A DNA stretch of 64,000 nt, from positions 1 to 64,000 of the forward strand of contig JAPPJZ010000074.1 in NCBI GenBank assembly GCA_028874365.1, read 5' to 3'. The notes under the pieces are model-generated. The model did no database searches. It saw only the letters and a program-made list of their open reading frames with translations, and had not been told where the DNA came from. Source of the DNA: Chloroflexota bacterium (GTDB lineage: Bacteria; Chloroflexota; Dehalococcoidia; Bin125). Position numbers and translations under genes: made by a program. Below are positions 1 through 9,836 of the stretch, one piece after another (position 1 is the first letter of the stretch; each line of letters starts with the position of its first letter).

Positions 1-45
1 TGCTGGTTTTTCGGCCTCTGGCACGTGCTCAGCTGATTGGCTCGC

Positions 46-204
46 ATGTCTCGCCTGCCCCGCTCACGCTGCCTGATGGGTCTGGGCATCGCGCTCGTGG
101 TCACTGGCGTCGTGTTGATCCACAGCATCGGACCGTTGCTGATCCTCGCCGGCCTCGGCGCACTGGCGGGCGGCGTCGGCCTGGCCAGGCGAGGCGGTCG
201 GTGA
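46..204 (+). CDS. small predicted membrane protein (52 aa)
   Basis: Short ATG ORF MSRLPRSRCLMGLGIALVVTGVVLIHSIGPLLILAGLGALAGGVGLARRGGR; hydrophobic core; read directly, below ORF-track cutoff. Confidence 0.4.
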   Translation: MSRLPRSRCLMGLGIALVVTGVVLIHSIGPLLILAGLGALAGGVGLARRGGR

Positions 205-292
205 AACCGAGACCCTCGGGATCCGACCTCGCCCGACGCGCCGGCACCTGGCGCGCCATCAAGTCGGCTGCGGCGCTCGATGCAACACGTGA

Positions 293-961
293 GTGCGCTC
301 CTATGCTGAAACAGCCCTGCCGCCGACCGCGGGCTCAGCGCTCGACAGCCATGGAGCAACCGATGTCGTCGCTGAAAGGATCAACCCCATGGCCGACTCG
401 TTCGCCGATCAACTGCGCGCCCAGCTCGATGGCATCCAGGCGGAGCTTGAGCGGCTCGACGCGAAGCGCCGGCTGATCGAGCAGCTGCTGAGCCTGGAGT
501 CCGGGTCCGCCGCAGCGACCGCATCGTCCGCCGACAGTCCGCCGGCGCGGCACCGGTCCCGGCGATCGGCGCCCTCGGTCAAGCGTCCGCGGCTGCCGCG
601 CGGACTGATCACGGGCAAGATCCGTGAGTTCCTCGGAGCGCAGCGCGAACCGGTGCACGCGACCGCGATCCTGGCCTACCTGGAGCAGCACGAGGCCGCG
701 CCGCGCTCGGTCAAGCCGATGGCGTCGCTGCAGAACACGCTGCAGCGGCTCAAGGAACAGGGCGAGATCGAGAACGCCGGCCGCAACCACTGGCGGCTGC
801 GCCCAGCAGAGACTGCACAGCCATCTGCAGCGAATCCGCCCCCAGCATCCACGCCATCCGAGGCCGGAACGCCCGCCCCGGCTGCTCCGCATCCCATCTC
901 CGGACCGCCAGTGGTCACTTCGACCACGACGTTCGGCACGCGCACAGGCTCAAGTGAGTGA
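293..961 (+). CDS. hypothetical protein with winged-helix-like segment
   Basis: ORF; RGLITGKIREFLGAQREPVHATAILAYLEQHE...LQNTLQRLKEQGEIENAGRNHWRL resembles wHTH; coiled coil N-terminal part; true start may be 390. Confidence 0.55.
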   Translation: MRSYAETALPPTAGSALDSHGATDVVAERINPMADSFADQLRAQLDGIQAELERLDAKRRLIEQLLSLESGSAAATASSADSPPARHRSRRSAPSVKRPRLPRGLITGKIREFLGAQREPVHATAILAYLEQHEAAPRSVKPMASLQNTLQRLKEQGEIENAGRNHWRLRPAETAQPSAANPPPASTPSEAGTPAPAAPHPISGPPVVTSTTTFGTRTGSSE

Positions 962-1522
962 TAGCGGAGACGGCAAGCGAGGCATCGATCGGCGCGATGC
1001 CGCGTCGCCAGCGCGTGTCCGGCTCGGCCCGCCGGGCAGCAACGGCTCGCGCCGCTTGCACCGCCGGCAAGCAGGGAATGCGCCGATCTCGGTAACGAGT
1101 GCGACCTGTCCCGCTGCGCGAATCGGCTTCCGCGCCGACCGGCGGCCAGGGCGTTTCTGCCTATCGGACTCCCGGTTCGTCCAACACCAGCGGTTGCGAG
1201 ACATGGCAGCCCTCGCACCAGCACCAGTCGCGCAGGGCACCTGAGCCGGTTAGCGGTCAACGCGCTTCAGCGTCAGCTCGTGCCGCTCGTGCCCCCAGCG
1301 AGCGAGCTGGCGCCGCGCCTCGCGGTCCAACTCCTGCAGCCCGCGCTCGTTGCCGGCAAGCTTGGGCCGGACCCGCTCAAGCGCGCCTGCCAACGGCGCC
1401 GTCATACTCACCCGCGCCCGCCACTCCTCCGCCGATGTATGGTTAACAGACCCTGGCTATCGACACCCGGATATCGACAGAGCCCCTTAGGTTGTCAACA
1501 GCAAGCGCCCGGTGCAGCGAAG

Positions 1523-2197
1523 ATGCGGAACAGAATCCGTCCGGCGACCGTGATTGCGACCGATAGACGACACGCACGGGCATCTGCGTTTTCGGTGCTC
1601 TTGGTGGTGTTGACGGTTGCAGCTTGCCGCGAGCCCAGCACCAGCACCGGCTCGGCCACACAACAGGCTGCCCAACGACAGCAGCAACAGGAAGCGCCCG
1701 ACGCGCCTCAGTTTCCCGCACTCAACGCGCCGCCGGCGGATGTGGACGGGCTTCAGACTTACGAGATCGTGGCGATGCTGATGCGTCTCCCTTCCGGTGA
1801 GTCGGCGTGCGACGATTCGCGGCCCGTGGTGGTGGAACACATGGAGGCGGACGCCCCTGGGGAGTACGTCAGGATCCCGGCGGACTTGAGCCTGGACGAG
1901 ACGGTCCCGGTGGCGCTGCTGACAGCGCTTGAAGCGCACGGCCTGCCGTTCACGGCCTACAAGTTCCGTTGGATCGAGGAATGGCGGATTGTGATGTTCG
2001 CGCCGCCCCGTGGCGCCTGGGACGGAACTGCAGAGAGTCCATTAGTGATCGAACTCGGCCTCAGCCGGGTCAGCGAGCGAGAGCTGACGGGGGATGAGAC
2101 CGGCGCTCGAGAGACGCAAGAGTTTCTGTGGTCCGTGAACAGCGCGGCATCCATGATTGGCTGCGTACCCGCGCCGCGAAGCGTCACCTTCGAGTAG
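1523..2197 (+). CDS. hypothetical lipoprotein
   Basis: Signal peptide and lipobox-like LVVLTVAAC near N-terminus when started at internal ATG 1523. Confidence 0.5.
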   Translation: MRNRIRPATVIATDRRHARASAFSVLLVVLTVAACREPSTSTGSATQQAAQRQQQQEAPDAPQFPALNAPPADVDGLQTYEIVAMLMRLPSGESACDDSRPVVVEHMEADAPGEYVRIPADLSLDETVPVALLTALEAHGLPFTAYKFRWIEEWRIVMFAPPRGAWDGTAESPLVIELGLSRVSERELTGDETGARETQEFLWSVNSAASMIGCVPAPRSVTFE

Positions 2198-2301
2198 GCA
2201 TAGGTGACACTGCTGACCGCTCGCCGATCGCGGATTCCGAGATACTGGACCTGGGCCGCGAAAGTAGAACCTCACCGGCCATGAGTGAGCGGGCTTGAAT
2301 C

Positions 2302-2871
2302 GTGCGCAACGGCAGGCTCTGGTTGGTTGGGGTGATCGCGCTCTTCGTCGGCTTCTGGTTGCTTCGAGGCGTGCTCAGCAGTCCGGACGGTTCGCCGAGC
2401 GAGTCGGGCGAGCCGGCGAGACGATCCGTGTTGGCTGCGGAGGAAGTCGAGGCGCAGGAGCTGGTCGTCGAGTTGGTCGAGCCTCCGTCCTCGGCGGGAA
2501 CGATCTCGCCAACTGGGCTCCTGCGGCGCATGTACTCCTCGCTCTGGATGGCCAATGGGTTCTGCTGGGAAGAGGCTGAGGCGGCATACGACGCCGCATC
2601 GCCGAAGGTCGATACCGGACTCGACCCCGGTGGTGATCCGCCGGCCGATCTGCTGGAGTTCTTCGAGGGCCGGGGCGAGAGCTACGACGACTACGCCTAC
2701 CACTGGTTCAACCGCAATCAGCTGCTGTTCATGCACCAGGAGATGGTCGTCACTGAAGGAGGACGAAGCGGACCCAGCGCAGGCGTCTTGAGAATCGTGC
2801 GCCGCGAAGGCCCCGACAGTCAGCAGTTTTGGGAGACGTACGATGCTGCGGCGGTGTACCCGTGCGACTAG
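2302..2871 (+). CDS. hypothetical membrane-anchored protein
   Basis: GTG start; N-terminal TM RLWLVGVIALFVGFWLL; ORF intact. Confidence 0.5.
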   Translation: MRNGRLWLVGVIALFVGFWLLRGVLSSPDGSPSESGEPARRSVLAAEEVEAQELVVELVEPPSSAGTISPTGLLRRMYSSLWMANGFCWEEAEAAYDAASPKVDTGLDPGGDPPADLLEFFEGRGESYDDYAYHWFNRNQLLFMHQEMVVTEGGRSGPSAGVLRIVRREGPDSQQFWETYDAAAVYPCD

Positions 2872-3264
2872 TGGCGGGCCGATGGCAGCCGGTTCGAGCG
2901 GCTCGCCCGGTCGATCGAGCCGTTGTCGGCGCCAAGCAGCGCGGATCTTGCCCGGGGTGGGGACTGGGAACCACGTTCAAGCAAGGCAGCGACCACCACC
3001 AAGTGGTCTGGGCGTGGACCGATCTACGGGCCGAGATCACGAGCGATCGAAACAGGCACAGCGACCAGGCGTGTTGACGCGGGCGATTCGTCCGCTGCCC
3101 GGCACCTCGCGCGCCAACGCGAGCAACCACGTCCATGCCAACGGCGTACCTGGGCTGCGGACCAGTGCAGCTGGGTCCTACCGGACAGGAACGACCCTGA
3201 CGGAATCGCTGCTCGGTTGGACTGGGCAAAACTGCTGCTCCTTGCCAATCAGTACAGTGAGCCG

Positions 3265-3738
3265 ATGGACCTTCCAGCGATCGTCCGTCAGTTCCTTGGC
3301 CGGGTCGTCCGCCTTCGTCTTCGTACTGTGCTCTTGATCGCAGTGGCGCCGATCGCCGTGCTGTTTGTCTACGCCTTCGGACGCTCGTTGGACGAGTCTC
3401 TGGGTTACGACCTCACCGGTTCAGGTGCGGTTGTGCTGGACACGGTCATCGTCTGCTTGCCTGAGCACCGCCTCTTGATTCTGGCCGGCGCCCTGTTCGC
3501 CTACAGTTTCATTGGTGCGGCATTCTGGTTGGCCGCGCTGACTACATACGCCGCGGTCTCATCACTGCTCACCCTCCGGCGCCGACCGACCGGCGCCACG
3601 TCGAAACGCCCACGCAGCCTCGGGTTGCTGGTGATCATCGTCGGCATCGTCGTCGGTGCGCTCTGTGCCTGGCAGTTGGCGGAGTTGACTGTGTGGGGCG
3701 GCGGTGAGCCGTCTGCATTCCCTCCGCCCGGTGGATAG
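3265..3738 (+). CDS. predicted multi-TM membrane protein
   Basis: Internal ATG 3265; several hydrophobic segments (TVLLIAVAPIAVLFVYAFG, LLILAGALFAYSFIGAAFWLAAL, LGLLVIIVGIVVGALCAW). Confidence 0.5.
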   Translation: MDLPAIVRQFLGRVVRLRLRTVLLIAVAPIAVLFVYAFGRSLDESLGYDLTGSGAVVLDTVIVCLPEHRLLILAGALFAYSFIGAAFWLAALTTYAAVSSLLTLRRRPTGATSKRPRSLGLLVIIVGIVVGALCAWQLAELTVWGGGEPSAFPPPGG

Positions 3739-4454
3739 CATCGGTTGCCTGCGGAACCTCACACAGGCTGCGGCTGGTAACTCGCCAAGACCTATGGGCC
3801 ACCAAAACGCAAGATCGCCAAGGTCTTTAGGCCACTTCGCCAGGCATCGAGCCATCTTGGTCTCCGGGATGGCGATCATCGCTGCCCCCTCTCGGATGCA
3901 GCGCTCATCGTCCTACCGTTAGCTGACCTGGACACACGTCTGACGATCTGGTCATGACCCTGGAGAACTGGGAACGAACCTGGCGATCCGGTCACGGACT
4001 TGGCGAGACGTGCTCCGTTCACAGAGGGCGCCACAAGGTGGTACGCGAGATACCGTACTTGGCCGTCCTCTGCTGGTACCCATGCGGCTACGCGCGGCCC
4101 CACAAGCAGTCTCGGACGGCTTCGCGCAACGCCGTCCTCTGCGGCCATAGCGAGATCCGCACTTCGCTCGCCCCTCTTGGTCAGTACAACTGCGTCTATC
4201 GCTACGCCGTACCGCCGTCGCCTGCCGCGTTCCATAGCGCAGTGCGCGCTCGCGCAGGTGGCGCCGGACCGCATCGTCCGACTCTGAGGTCTCCTGCCGC
4301 TCTTGCACGGAACTTCGATCCCTTTCTCCTATTGAACATCAGTTCGCGTGCGCCAGCCATCGGGCGACTCGAACATGGCGCGGCCGGCATGTTGGGTGGC
4401 CTCTGGAGCGATATCCTGTTGTTGACGACACACCGCAGCGGCGAGGACGCGACC

Positions 4455-4733
4455 ATGACCCATACAAGGAGCGCCGACGAGATCGCCCGCCTCGGCGACG
4501 AAATCTATGAGCGCGACATCCGCCCACAGGTCGAGGCCGAGCACCACGGCGAGTACGTGGCCATCGACGTGGAGAGTGGCTGCTGGGGACTCTCCGATGA
4601 TCTGCGGGGAGCTCGTGAACAGCTGCGCGCAACTCAGCCGGACGCAGCCGACGTGTGGCTGCTACGCGTGGGGCATCGAACGTTGCACCACATCGGCGGA
4701 CGCCCGCTACGGCCGGCAGAGCGGTTGCAGTGA
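4455..4733 (+). CDS. DUF5678-like small protein, partner of aspartyl protease
   Basis: MTHTRSADEIARLGDEIYERDIRPQVEAEHHGEYVAIDVESGCWGLSDDLRGAREQLRA...; 4-bp GTGA overlap with next gene. Confidence 0.5.
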   Translation: MTHTRSADEIARLGDEIYERDIRPQVEAEHHGEYVAIDVESGCWGLSDDLRGAREQLRATQPDAADVWLLRVGHRTLHHIGGRPLRPAERLQ

Positions 4734-5101
4734 TCAGCGGCGTTGTCACCGACAGTCTCGACGCGGTGATGCCCATCACTGTCCAGGGACCATCCGGGAG
4801 GGTGCGGACAATCGACGCGGTGCTTGATACCGGGTTTGGGGGATTTCTCACCCTGCCCCCATTGTTGATTGCCGACCTGGATCTGCCATTCGTCGGCCTG
4901 GGAAATGCCACCTTGGGCGACGGCAGTGAGGTCTCGTTTCCGTTCCATGATGTCGCTGTACTTTGGGACGGGGAGCAACGTTTCGGCTTCGCTGACGCTG
5001 CCGACACGACCCCGCTGGTCGGGATGCGTCTGCTGGAAGGCCATGACTTGCACATCGAAGTCGTCGACGGCGGCCGGGCGACCATTGAGCGGCGCGGCTG
5101 A
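4730..5101 (+). CDS. retropepsin-like clan AA aspartic protease
   Basis: GTG start overlapping previous stop; AVLDTGFGGFLTLP (DTG) motif, ~123 aa. Confidence 0.65.
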   Translation: MISGVVTDSLDAVMPITVQGPSGRVRTIDAVLDTGFGGFLTLPPLLIADLDLPFVGLGNATLGDGSEVSFPFHDVAVLWDGEQRFGFADAADTTPLVGMRLLEGHDLHIEVVDGGRATIERRG

Positions 5102-5151
5102 GCCACGCATCACTACTTCTTGACAATCGGACGCCGACATAGACTGCGCCC

Positions 5152-8073
5152 ATGCCGTCAACGCTCTCCGCCGCCGAGTTCGCCGCGAAATGGCGCGGCA
5201 ACGCCCGCCGCGAGAGCGCCTCCTCCCAGGAACACTTCATCGACCTCTGCCGACTGCTCGGCGTTCCGACCCCCGCTGAAGCCGATCCCTCGGGCGAGTC
5301 CTACACCTTCGAGGCCGGTGCCGAGCGGCTGAGCACCGGCGGTCAGGGCTGGGCCGACGTGTGGAAGCTCGGACACTTCGGCTGGGAGTACAAGGGCGAC
5401 CGTGCCGATCTCGCGGTCGCCTACCGACAGTTGCTCGACTACCGCGAGGACTTGGAAAACCCGCCCGCGCTGGTGGTCAGCGACATGGACCGCATCCAGG
5501 TCCACACCAACTTCACCAACACCCGACCACGCGTCCACGAGATCACGCTCGAAGACCTCGCCGAGGGCGGCGACCGGACCGCTGAGGCGCTGCGCGTCCT
5601 GCGGGCCGTCATGGTCCAACCGGAAGACTTACGCCCGCGCCAGACGCCGGACGAAGTCACCCAGGCCGCCGCCTCGCGCTTCGCCGACCTGGCGCGTTCG
5701 ATGCAGGATCGCGGAAACGAGCCCGAACAGGTCGCCCATTTCCTCAATCGCGTGCTCTTCTGCCTGTTCGCCGAGGATGTCGGCCTGCTGCCGCGACGCC
5801 TGATGACCGACCTGGTCGAGTCATGCAGGGACGACCCCGCCGAGTTCACCAGTGGACTCGCCAATCTGTTTCGGCTGATGTCAGACCGCGAAGCCGGCCG
5901 ACTCTTCGGTACCCAGCGCGTTGAGTGGTTCAACGGCGGACTGTTCGACGACGACTCCGTGCTGCCCTTCACCCGCGAGGAGCTGCGCACCGTCGCCGCC
6001 GCCTCCAGTCTCGACTGGTCGCAGGTCGAACCCGCCATCCTCGGCACCCTCTTCGAGCGCGGACTCGACCCGGCCAAGCGCGGACAGCTCGGCGCTCACT
6101 ACACCGACCGCGAGAAGACCCTGATGGTCGTCGAGCCCGTCGTCATGACGCCGCTGCGCCGCGAGTTCACCGCAATGCAGGAGCGCGTTTCAGAGCTGAT
6201 GAAGGATCGCCAGCCCAGCCCGCTCACCCGCGATGGCAAGCGACGGGCCAACCTGCCCAAATGGGAGCGGGACGCCGAGGCCGAGTGGCGCGCCTACCTC
6301 CAGCGCCTGCGCGACGTGCGCGTGCTCGACCCGGCCTGCGGCTCCGGCAACTTCCTCTACGTCACCCTGCGCCTGCTCAAGGACCTCGAACAGGAGGCCA
6401 TCCGCTGGGGCGCCGAGCGACTGCGCATCACCGGCGAGTTCCCCCGCGTCGACCCGCACAACGTGCTCGGCATCGAGATCAACCCCTACGCCAAGGAACT
6501 CGCCGGCGTCGCCATCTGGATCGGCCACATCCAATGGATGCTCGACCACGGCTATGGCTTCCCCCGGGACCCAGTTCTCCAACCGCTCGACAACATCGAA
6601 CTCCGGGACGCCATCCTCGCCTACGACGAAGACGGCAATCCTGTGCCGGCGATCTGGCCGGAGGCGGAGTTCATCGTCGGCAATCCGCCGTTCTTGGGCA
6701 AGGCGAAGCTCCGCGAGTCTCTGGGGGACGAGTATGTGGAAGCTCTCTTTAGGGCTTGGGGTTCGCAAGTTCCCAACAGCGCGGATCTGGTCTGTTACTG
6801 GCACGAACTCGCCCGGCAAGTCATTGCCGTTGGTTCGTCAAGACGCGCTGGGCTGCTGGCGACAAACAGTATCCGAGGCGGCGCGAATCGTGTGGTTCTC
6901 GAAGCGATCAAGGGCAGTGGTGAGTTGTTTCTGGCATGGTCGGACGAACCGTGGATTGTTGAAGGAGCGGCAGTTCGTGTCTCGATCGTCGCGCAAGACT
7001 CCGGAACGGAGACTGACCGAAGTCTCGATGGTAAGGCAGTGCCATTCATCAACTCTGATCTCACGACCGGAGCCGACCTAAGCACTGCACGGTCTCTCGA
7101 TGAGGGTGCCAAGCTGTGTTTCGAGGGAGTCAAGAAGGCCGGATCTTTCGACATCGCCGGTGAGGCGGCAAGGGCGATGTTGATGCAGCCCTCGAATGTC
7201 AAGGGACGGCTGAACGCGGACGTCGTCGTTCCTTCCATCAATGGCTGGGATGTCACTCGGCGCCCTCGTGATGTGTTCATCATCGACTTTAGGGACATGC
7301 CTCACTCTGATGCGGCTGGCTACGAGACGCCGTTCTCACATGTCGAAGAGCATGTCTTGCCGTTTCGCGCAAAGAACCGCGAGAAGCGAAGCCGCGAACT
7401 CTGGTGGCAACATCAGCGTCCTAGACCACTGATGCGTACGGCACTGGAACCCTTCAGCAGATTCATTGTGACCCCGGCAGTCGCCAAGCACCGCGTCTTC
7501 GTCTGGCTCTCAAGGCCGCAACTGCCTGATCACCAGCTGTACGTGTTTGCCCGCGACGACGACTATGCCTTTGGCGTTCTCCACTCCCGAGCGCACGAGC
7601 TCTGGTCGCTGCGCATGGGCACCTGGCTCGGCGTCGGCAACGATCCGCGCTACACGCCAACCACGACCTTCGAGACCTTCCCCTTCCCCTGGCCGCTCAA
7701 CACCCCCGACGACGCGCTGACCCCGCAGCAGCGCGAGCACCGCGACGCCATCGGCGCGGCGGCCAAGGAGCTGGACGACAAGCGCCGACTCTGGCTCAAC
7801 CCGCCCGAGTGGGTCCGCGAGGTCCCCGACGTCATCCCATCCCTCCCCAACCGCCTCCTTCCCGTCGACGATGAAACCGCCGAGCAGCTCAAGAAACGCA
7901 CTCTAACCAACCTCTACAACCAGCGCCCCACCTGGCTCGACAACCTCCACCGAACCCTCGACGGCGCCGTCTTCGCCGCCTACGGCTGGCCCGCCGAGAT
8001 CGAGGACGAACGAATCCTTGAACACCTCCTTACCCTCAATCTGGAGCGGGCTGTCGCTCACGAGGTGAAGTAG
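5152..8073 (+). CDS. MmeI-like type IIL restriction-modification enzyme (nuclease-like N-terminus + N6-adenine MTase)
   Basis: 973 aa; motif I DPACGSGNFLY, motif IV NPPF; N-terminal WADVWKLGHFGWEYKG (D...ExK nuclease-like). Confidence 0.85.
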   Translation: MPSTLSAAEFAAKWRGNARRESASSQEHFIDLCRLLGVPTPAEADPSGESYTFEAGAERLSTGGQGWADVWKLGHFGWEYKGDRADLAVAYRQLLDYREDLENPPALVVSDMDRIQVHTNFTNTRPRVHEITLEDLAEGGDRTAEALRVLRAVMVQPEDLRPRQTPDEVTQAAASRFADLARSMQDRGNEPEQVAHFLNRVLFCLFAEDVGLLPRRLMTDLVESCRDDPAEFTSGLANLFRLMSDREAGRLFGTQRVEWFNGGLFDDDSVLPFTREELRTVAAASSLDWSQVEPAILGTLFERGLDPAKRGQLGAHYTDREKTLMVVEPVVMTPLRREFTAMQERVSELMKDRQPSPLTRDGKRRANLPKWERDAEAEWRAYLQRLRDVRVLDPACGSGNFLYVTLRLLKDLEQEAIRWGAERLRITGEFPRVDPHNVLGIEINPYAKELAGVAIWIGHIQWMLDHGYGFPRDPVLQPLDNIELRDAILAYDEDGNPVPAIWPEAEFIVGNPPFLGKAKLRESLGDEYVEALFRAWGSQVPNSADLVCYWHELARQVIAVGSSRRAGLLATNSIRGGANRVVLEAIKGSGELFLAWSDEPWIVEGAAVRVSIVAQDSGTETDRSLDGKAVPFINSDLTTGADLSTARSLDEGAKLCFEGVKKAGSFDIAGEAARAMLMQPSNVKGRLNADVVVPSINGWDVTRRPRDVFIIDFRDMPHSDAAGYETPFSHVEEHVLPFRAKNREKRSRELWWQHQRPRPLMRTALEPFSRFIVTPAVAKHRVFVWLSRPQLPDHQLYVFARDDDYAFGVLHSRAHELWSLRMGTWLGVGNDPRYTPTTTFETFPFPWPLNTPDDALTPQQREHRDAIGAAAKELDDKRRLWLNPPEWVREVPDVIPSLPNRLLPVDDETAEQLKKRTLTNLYNQRPTWLDNLHRTLDGAVFAAYGWPAEIEDERILEHLLTLNLERAVAHEVK

Positions 8074-9395
8074 TGGCTGAACATTTCCTGAAGTTGAATG
8101 AACTGATGTTTCTCCCTCATGCCTTCAATGGCGACAGCACCAACACCGAGTACTCGCATCAGGCATAGGATGACGAGGTAGTACACGGAGTGACTCAGAA
8201 ACTGGCGCGGCGGTCGATACCGCTGGTAGGTGGACTTATCCTCTCCGTGAGCCACGTTGTTCCGCTCCTCCTTCACGACCTTGCTCCAGAGTTCTAGATC
8301 CCCAACCCAGTCTGTGAAGACATTGCCAGCCAGGTTGCCGAGATACTCAAGGCGTTGCCTGTACTCCATGTCAGCGTCTCCAGAGTGAATGCGGGCAAGA
8401 GCGTCGGCAGATCCCGCAACGCTGAGAAAGCGGGCGTCCACGAACTGAGCTGGCATGAACTGCATCGCTAGCGCTGACTGGATTATCACGTCGTATTCGG
8501 CGGAGAGCTCCAACCAGTTGCCGATCCCTTCTAGGCCGCCAAGATCGGACAGAGTGAAGAGCATGTCGAAGCGCTGCACGTCTCGTTCCGGGTATGAGGG
8601 AGGGTTATGGTCCCACCGCCGAAACAGCTCGAAGGCGATAGGGCGCTGCGTGCCATGCAAACCATCTTCGAGGTAGTCCGGGTGGCTGAGAAATGCTGAT
8701 TCGATGAGTTCGGGAGCATCGATCGCAAGAGACAGCAGATTGCGAATCGTGATTGCTCTCCCTATCAGGTCCTCTATGCGGCTAGGCCCAGAGGTCTCGA
8801 GCTTCAACACACAGCCATAATCCAGCCGCGCTTGTCGGGACGATGCTCCAGATATCTGAAATGTAGGTCGCAACGAAATCTCAGCGTCAGGATTCAAAGC
8901 CGGATCTTCCGTCGGCGGCCGATAGCTCAACCGGTACTCAACAAGCCTGCCGCTGCGTTCGTCGTAGTCGTGTTCTTCAACTGCTCTGGCGTAGTCTGCC
9001 CAAGAAGCCAAGTGTCTCGATTGAATGGCGATTGAGGTGACACCTGCAAGGTCTGACGGAGCCAAGTGAACGCCCTTTAGCAGCGCCTGGGCGAGAAACG
9101 TCTGGGATTGGAACACCCCAGGTAAGCGGTACTGGTAGTTGGAGGAACCGCAGCCGAGAAGAGTGTAGATTCCGTCTCCCGCGACGCCGTGAATCTGGCG
9201 TGCGGGAATGGGTACACCGGGTGTGGTATCGGTATCGGGGACATCGTCGAATGCCCCGGTCAGCGCTAGCTCGATCCCGGCTTGGGAATCGAAGCGCAAG
9301 CGTCCTGGCACCTGGTGCTCGGGTGCGTCAGCGTCCCAGAATATTCCATTGGCATCAATCGTGGTCACCGCTGTCACCTCCTGAGAAAGTGGCAA
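8058..9395 (-). CDS. ApeA-like protein with C-terminal HEPN domain (anti-phage candidate)
   Basis: C-terminal KVVKEERNNVAHG contains RX4H HEPN signature; N-terminal beta-rich part resembles ApeA N-terminal domain. Confidence 0.7.
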   Translation of the reverse strand: MPLSQEVTAVTTIDANGIFWDADAPEHQVPGRLRFDSQAGIELALTGAFDDVPDTDTTPGVPIPARQIHGVAGDGIYTLLGCGSSNYQYRLPGVFQSQTFLAQALLKGVHLAPSDLAGVTSIAIQSRHLASWADYARAVEEHDYDERSGRLVEYRLSYRPPTEDPALNPDAEISLRPTFQISGASSRQARLDYGCVLKLETSGPSRIEDLIGRAITIRNLLSLAIDAPELIESAFLSHPDYLEDGLHGTQRPIAFELFRRWDHNPPSYPERDVQRFDMLFTLSDLGGLEGIGNWLELSAEYDVIIQSALAMQFMPAQFVDARFLSVAGSADALARIHSGDADMEYRQRLEYLGNLAGNVFTDWVGDLELWSKVVKEERNNVAHGEDKSTYQRYRPPRQFLSHSVYYLVILCLMRVLGVGAVAIEGMREKHQFIQLQEMFSHYFTS

Positions 9396-9425
9396 TCACC
9401 ATAGAGCGCAGGTTGGTCGGTGTCT

Positions 9426-9770
9426 TCAGTCGTGTCGACGGTTGAGACGCCAAGTCATGAGGTTGTTGCGCCATGTGGGCAGGCCTTGGTCCGTTGAGCC
9501 CTTAAAGGCGAAGGAGACCACGCGCTGCTCGACCACCTGCCTAGTGGCGTTGGCAAACTGCGGTCGACCTTCTCGCACGGGTGATGCAGTTCCGACCTGC
9601 ACCGATCCGCCCGCCTCTTCCAGGGATAAACGGTCGAGCGGTGAATCTCCATCACGCAGCCGGCGCGACTGGTGCCACCCAGCAGCTCGTCCATGCAGTG
9701 GTTTCATGTGGTCGTAGGTGAGGGGTTGCGCCGCGCCGGGCAGCGACGGTTCGATCACCCAATCGAGCAC
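9426..9770 (-). pseudogene. degraded IS481-type transposase/integrase fragment
   Basis: Two frames carry pieces: MEIHRSTVYPWKRRADRC (HTH-like) and RPQFANATRQVVEQRVVSFAFK (helical linker seen in IS481 transposases). Confidence 0.45.
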
Positions 9771-9836
9771 CTTGTTCCCCCGAGTGGCGGATGTGCAACC
9801 GGTGGACGATGAACGCCGGTTTGGAACCGACTGCCT

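Noticed and set aside
3740-4450. Decayed-looking region with imperfect repeats (cgccaagacctatgggccacc / cgccaaggtctttaggccact)
   Set aside because: Could be a mobile-element remnant but no family motif could be supported
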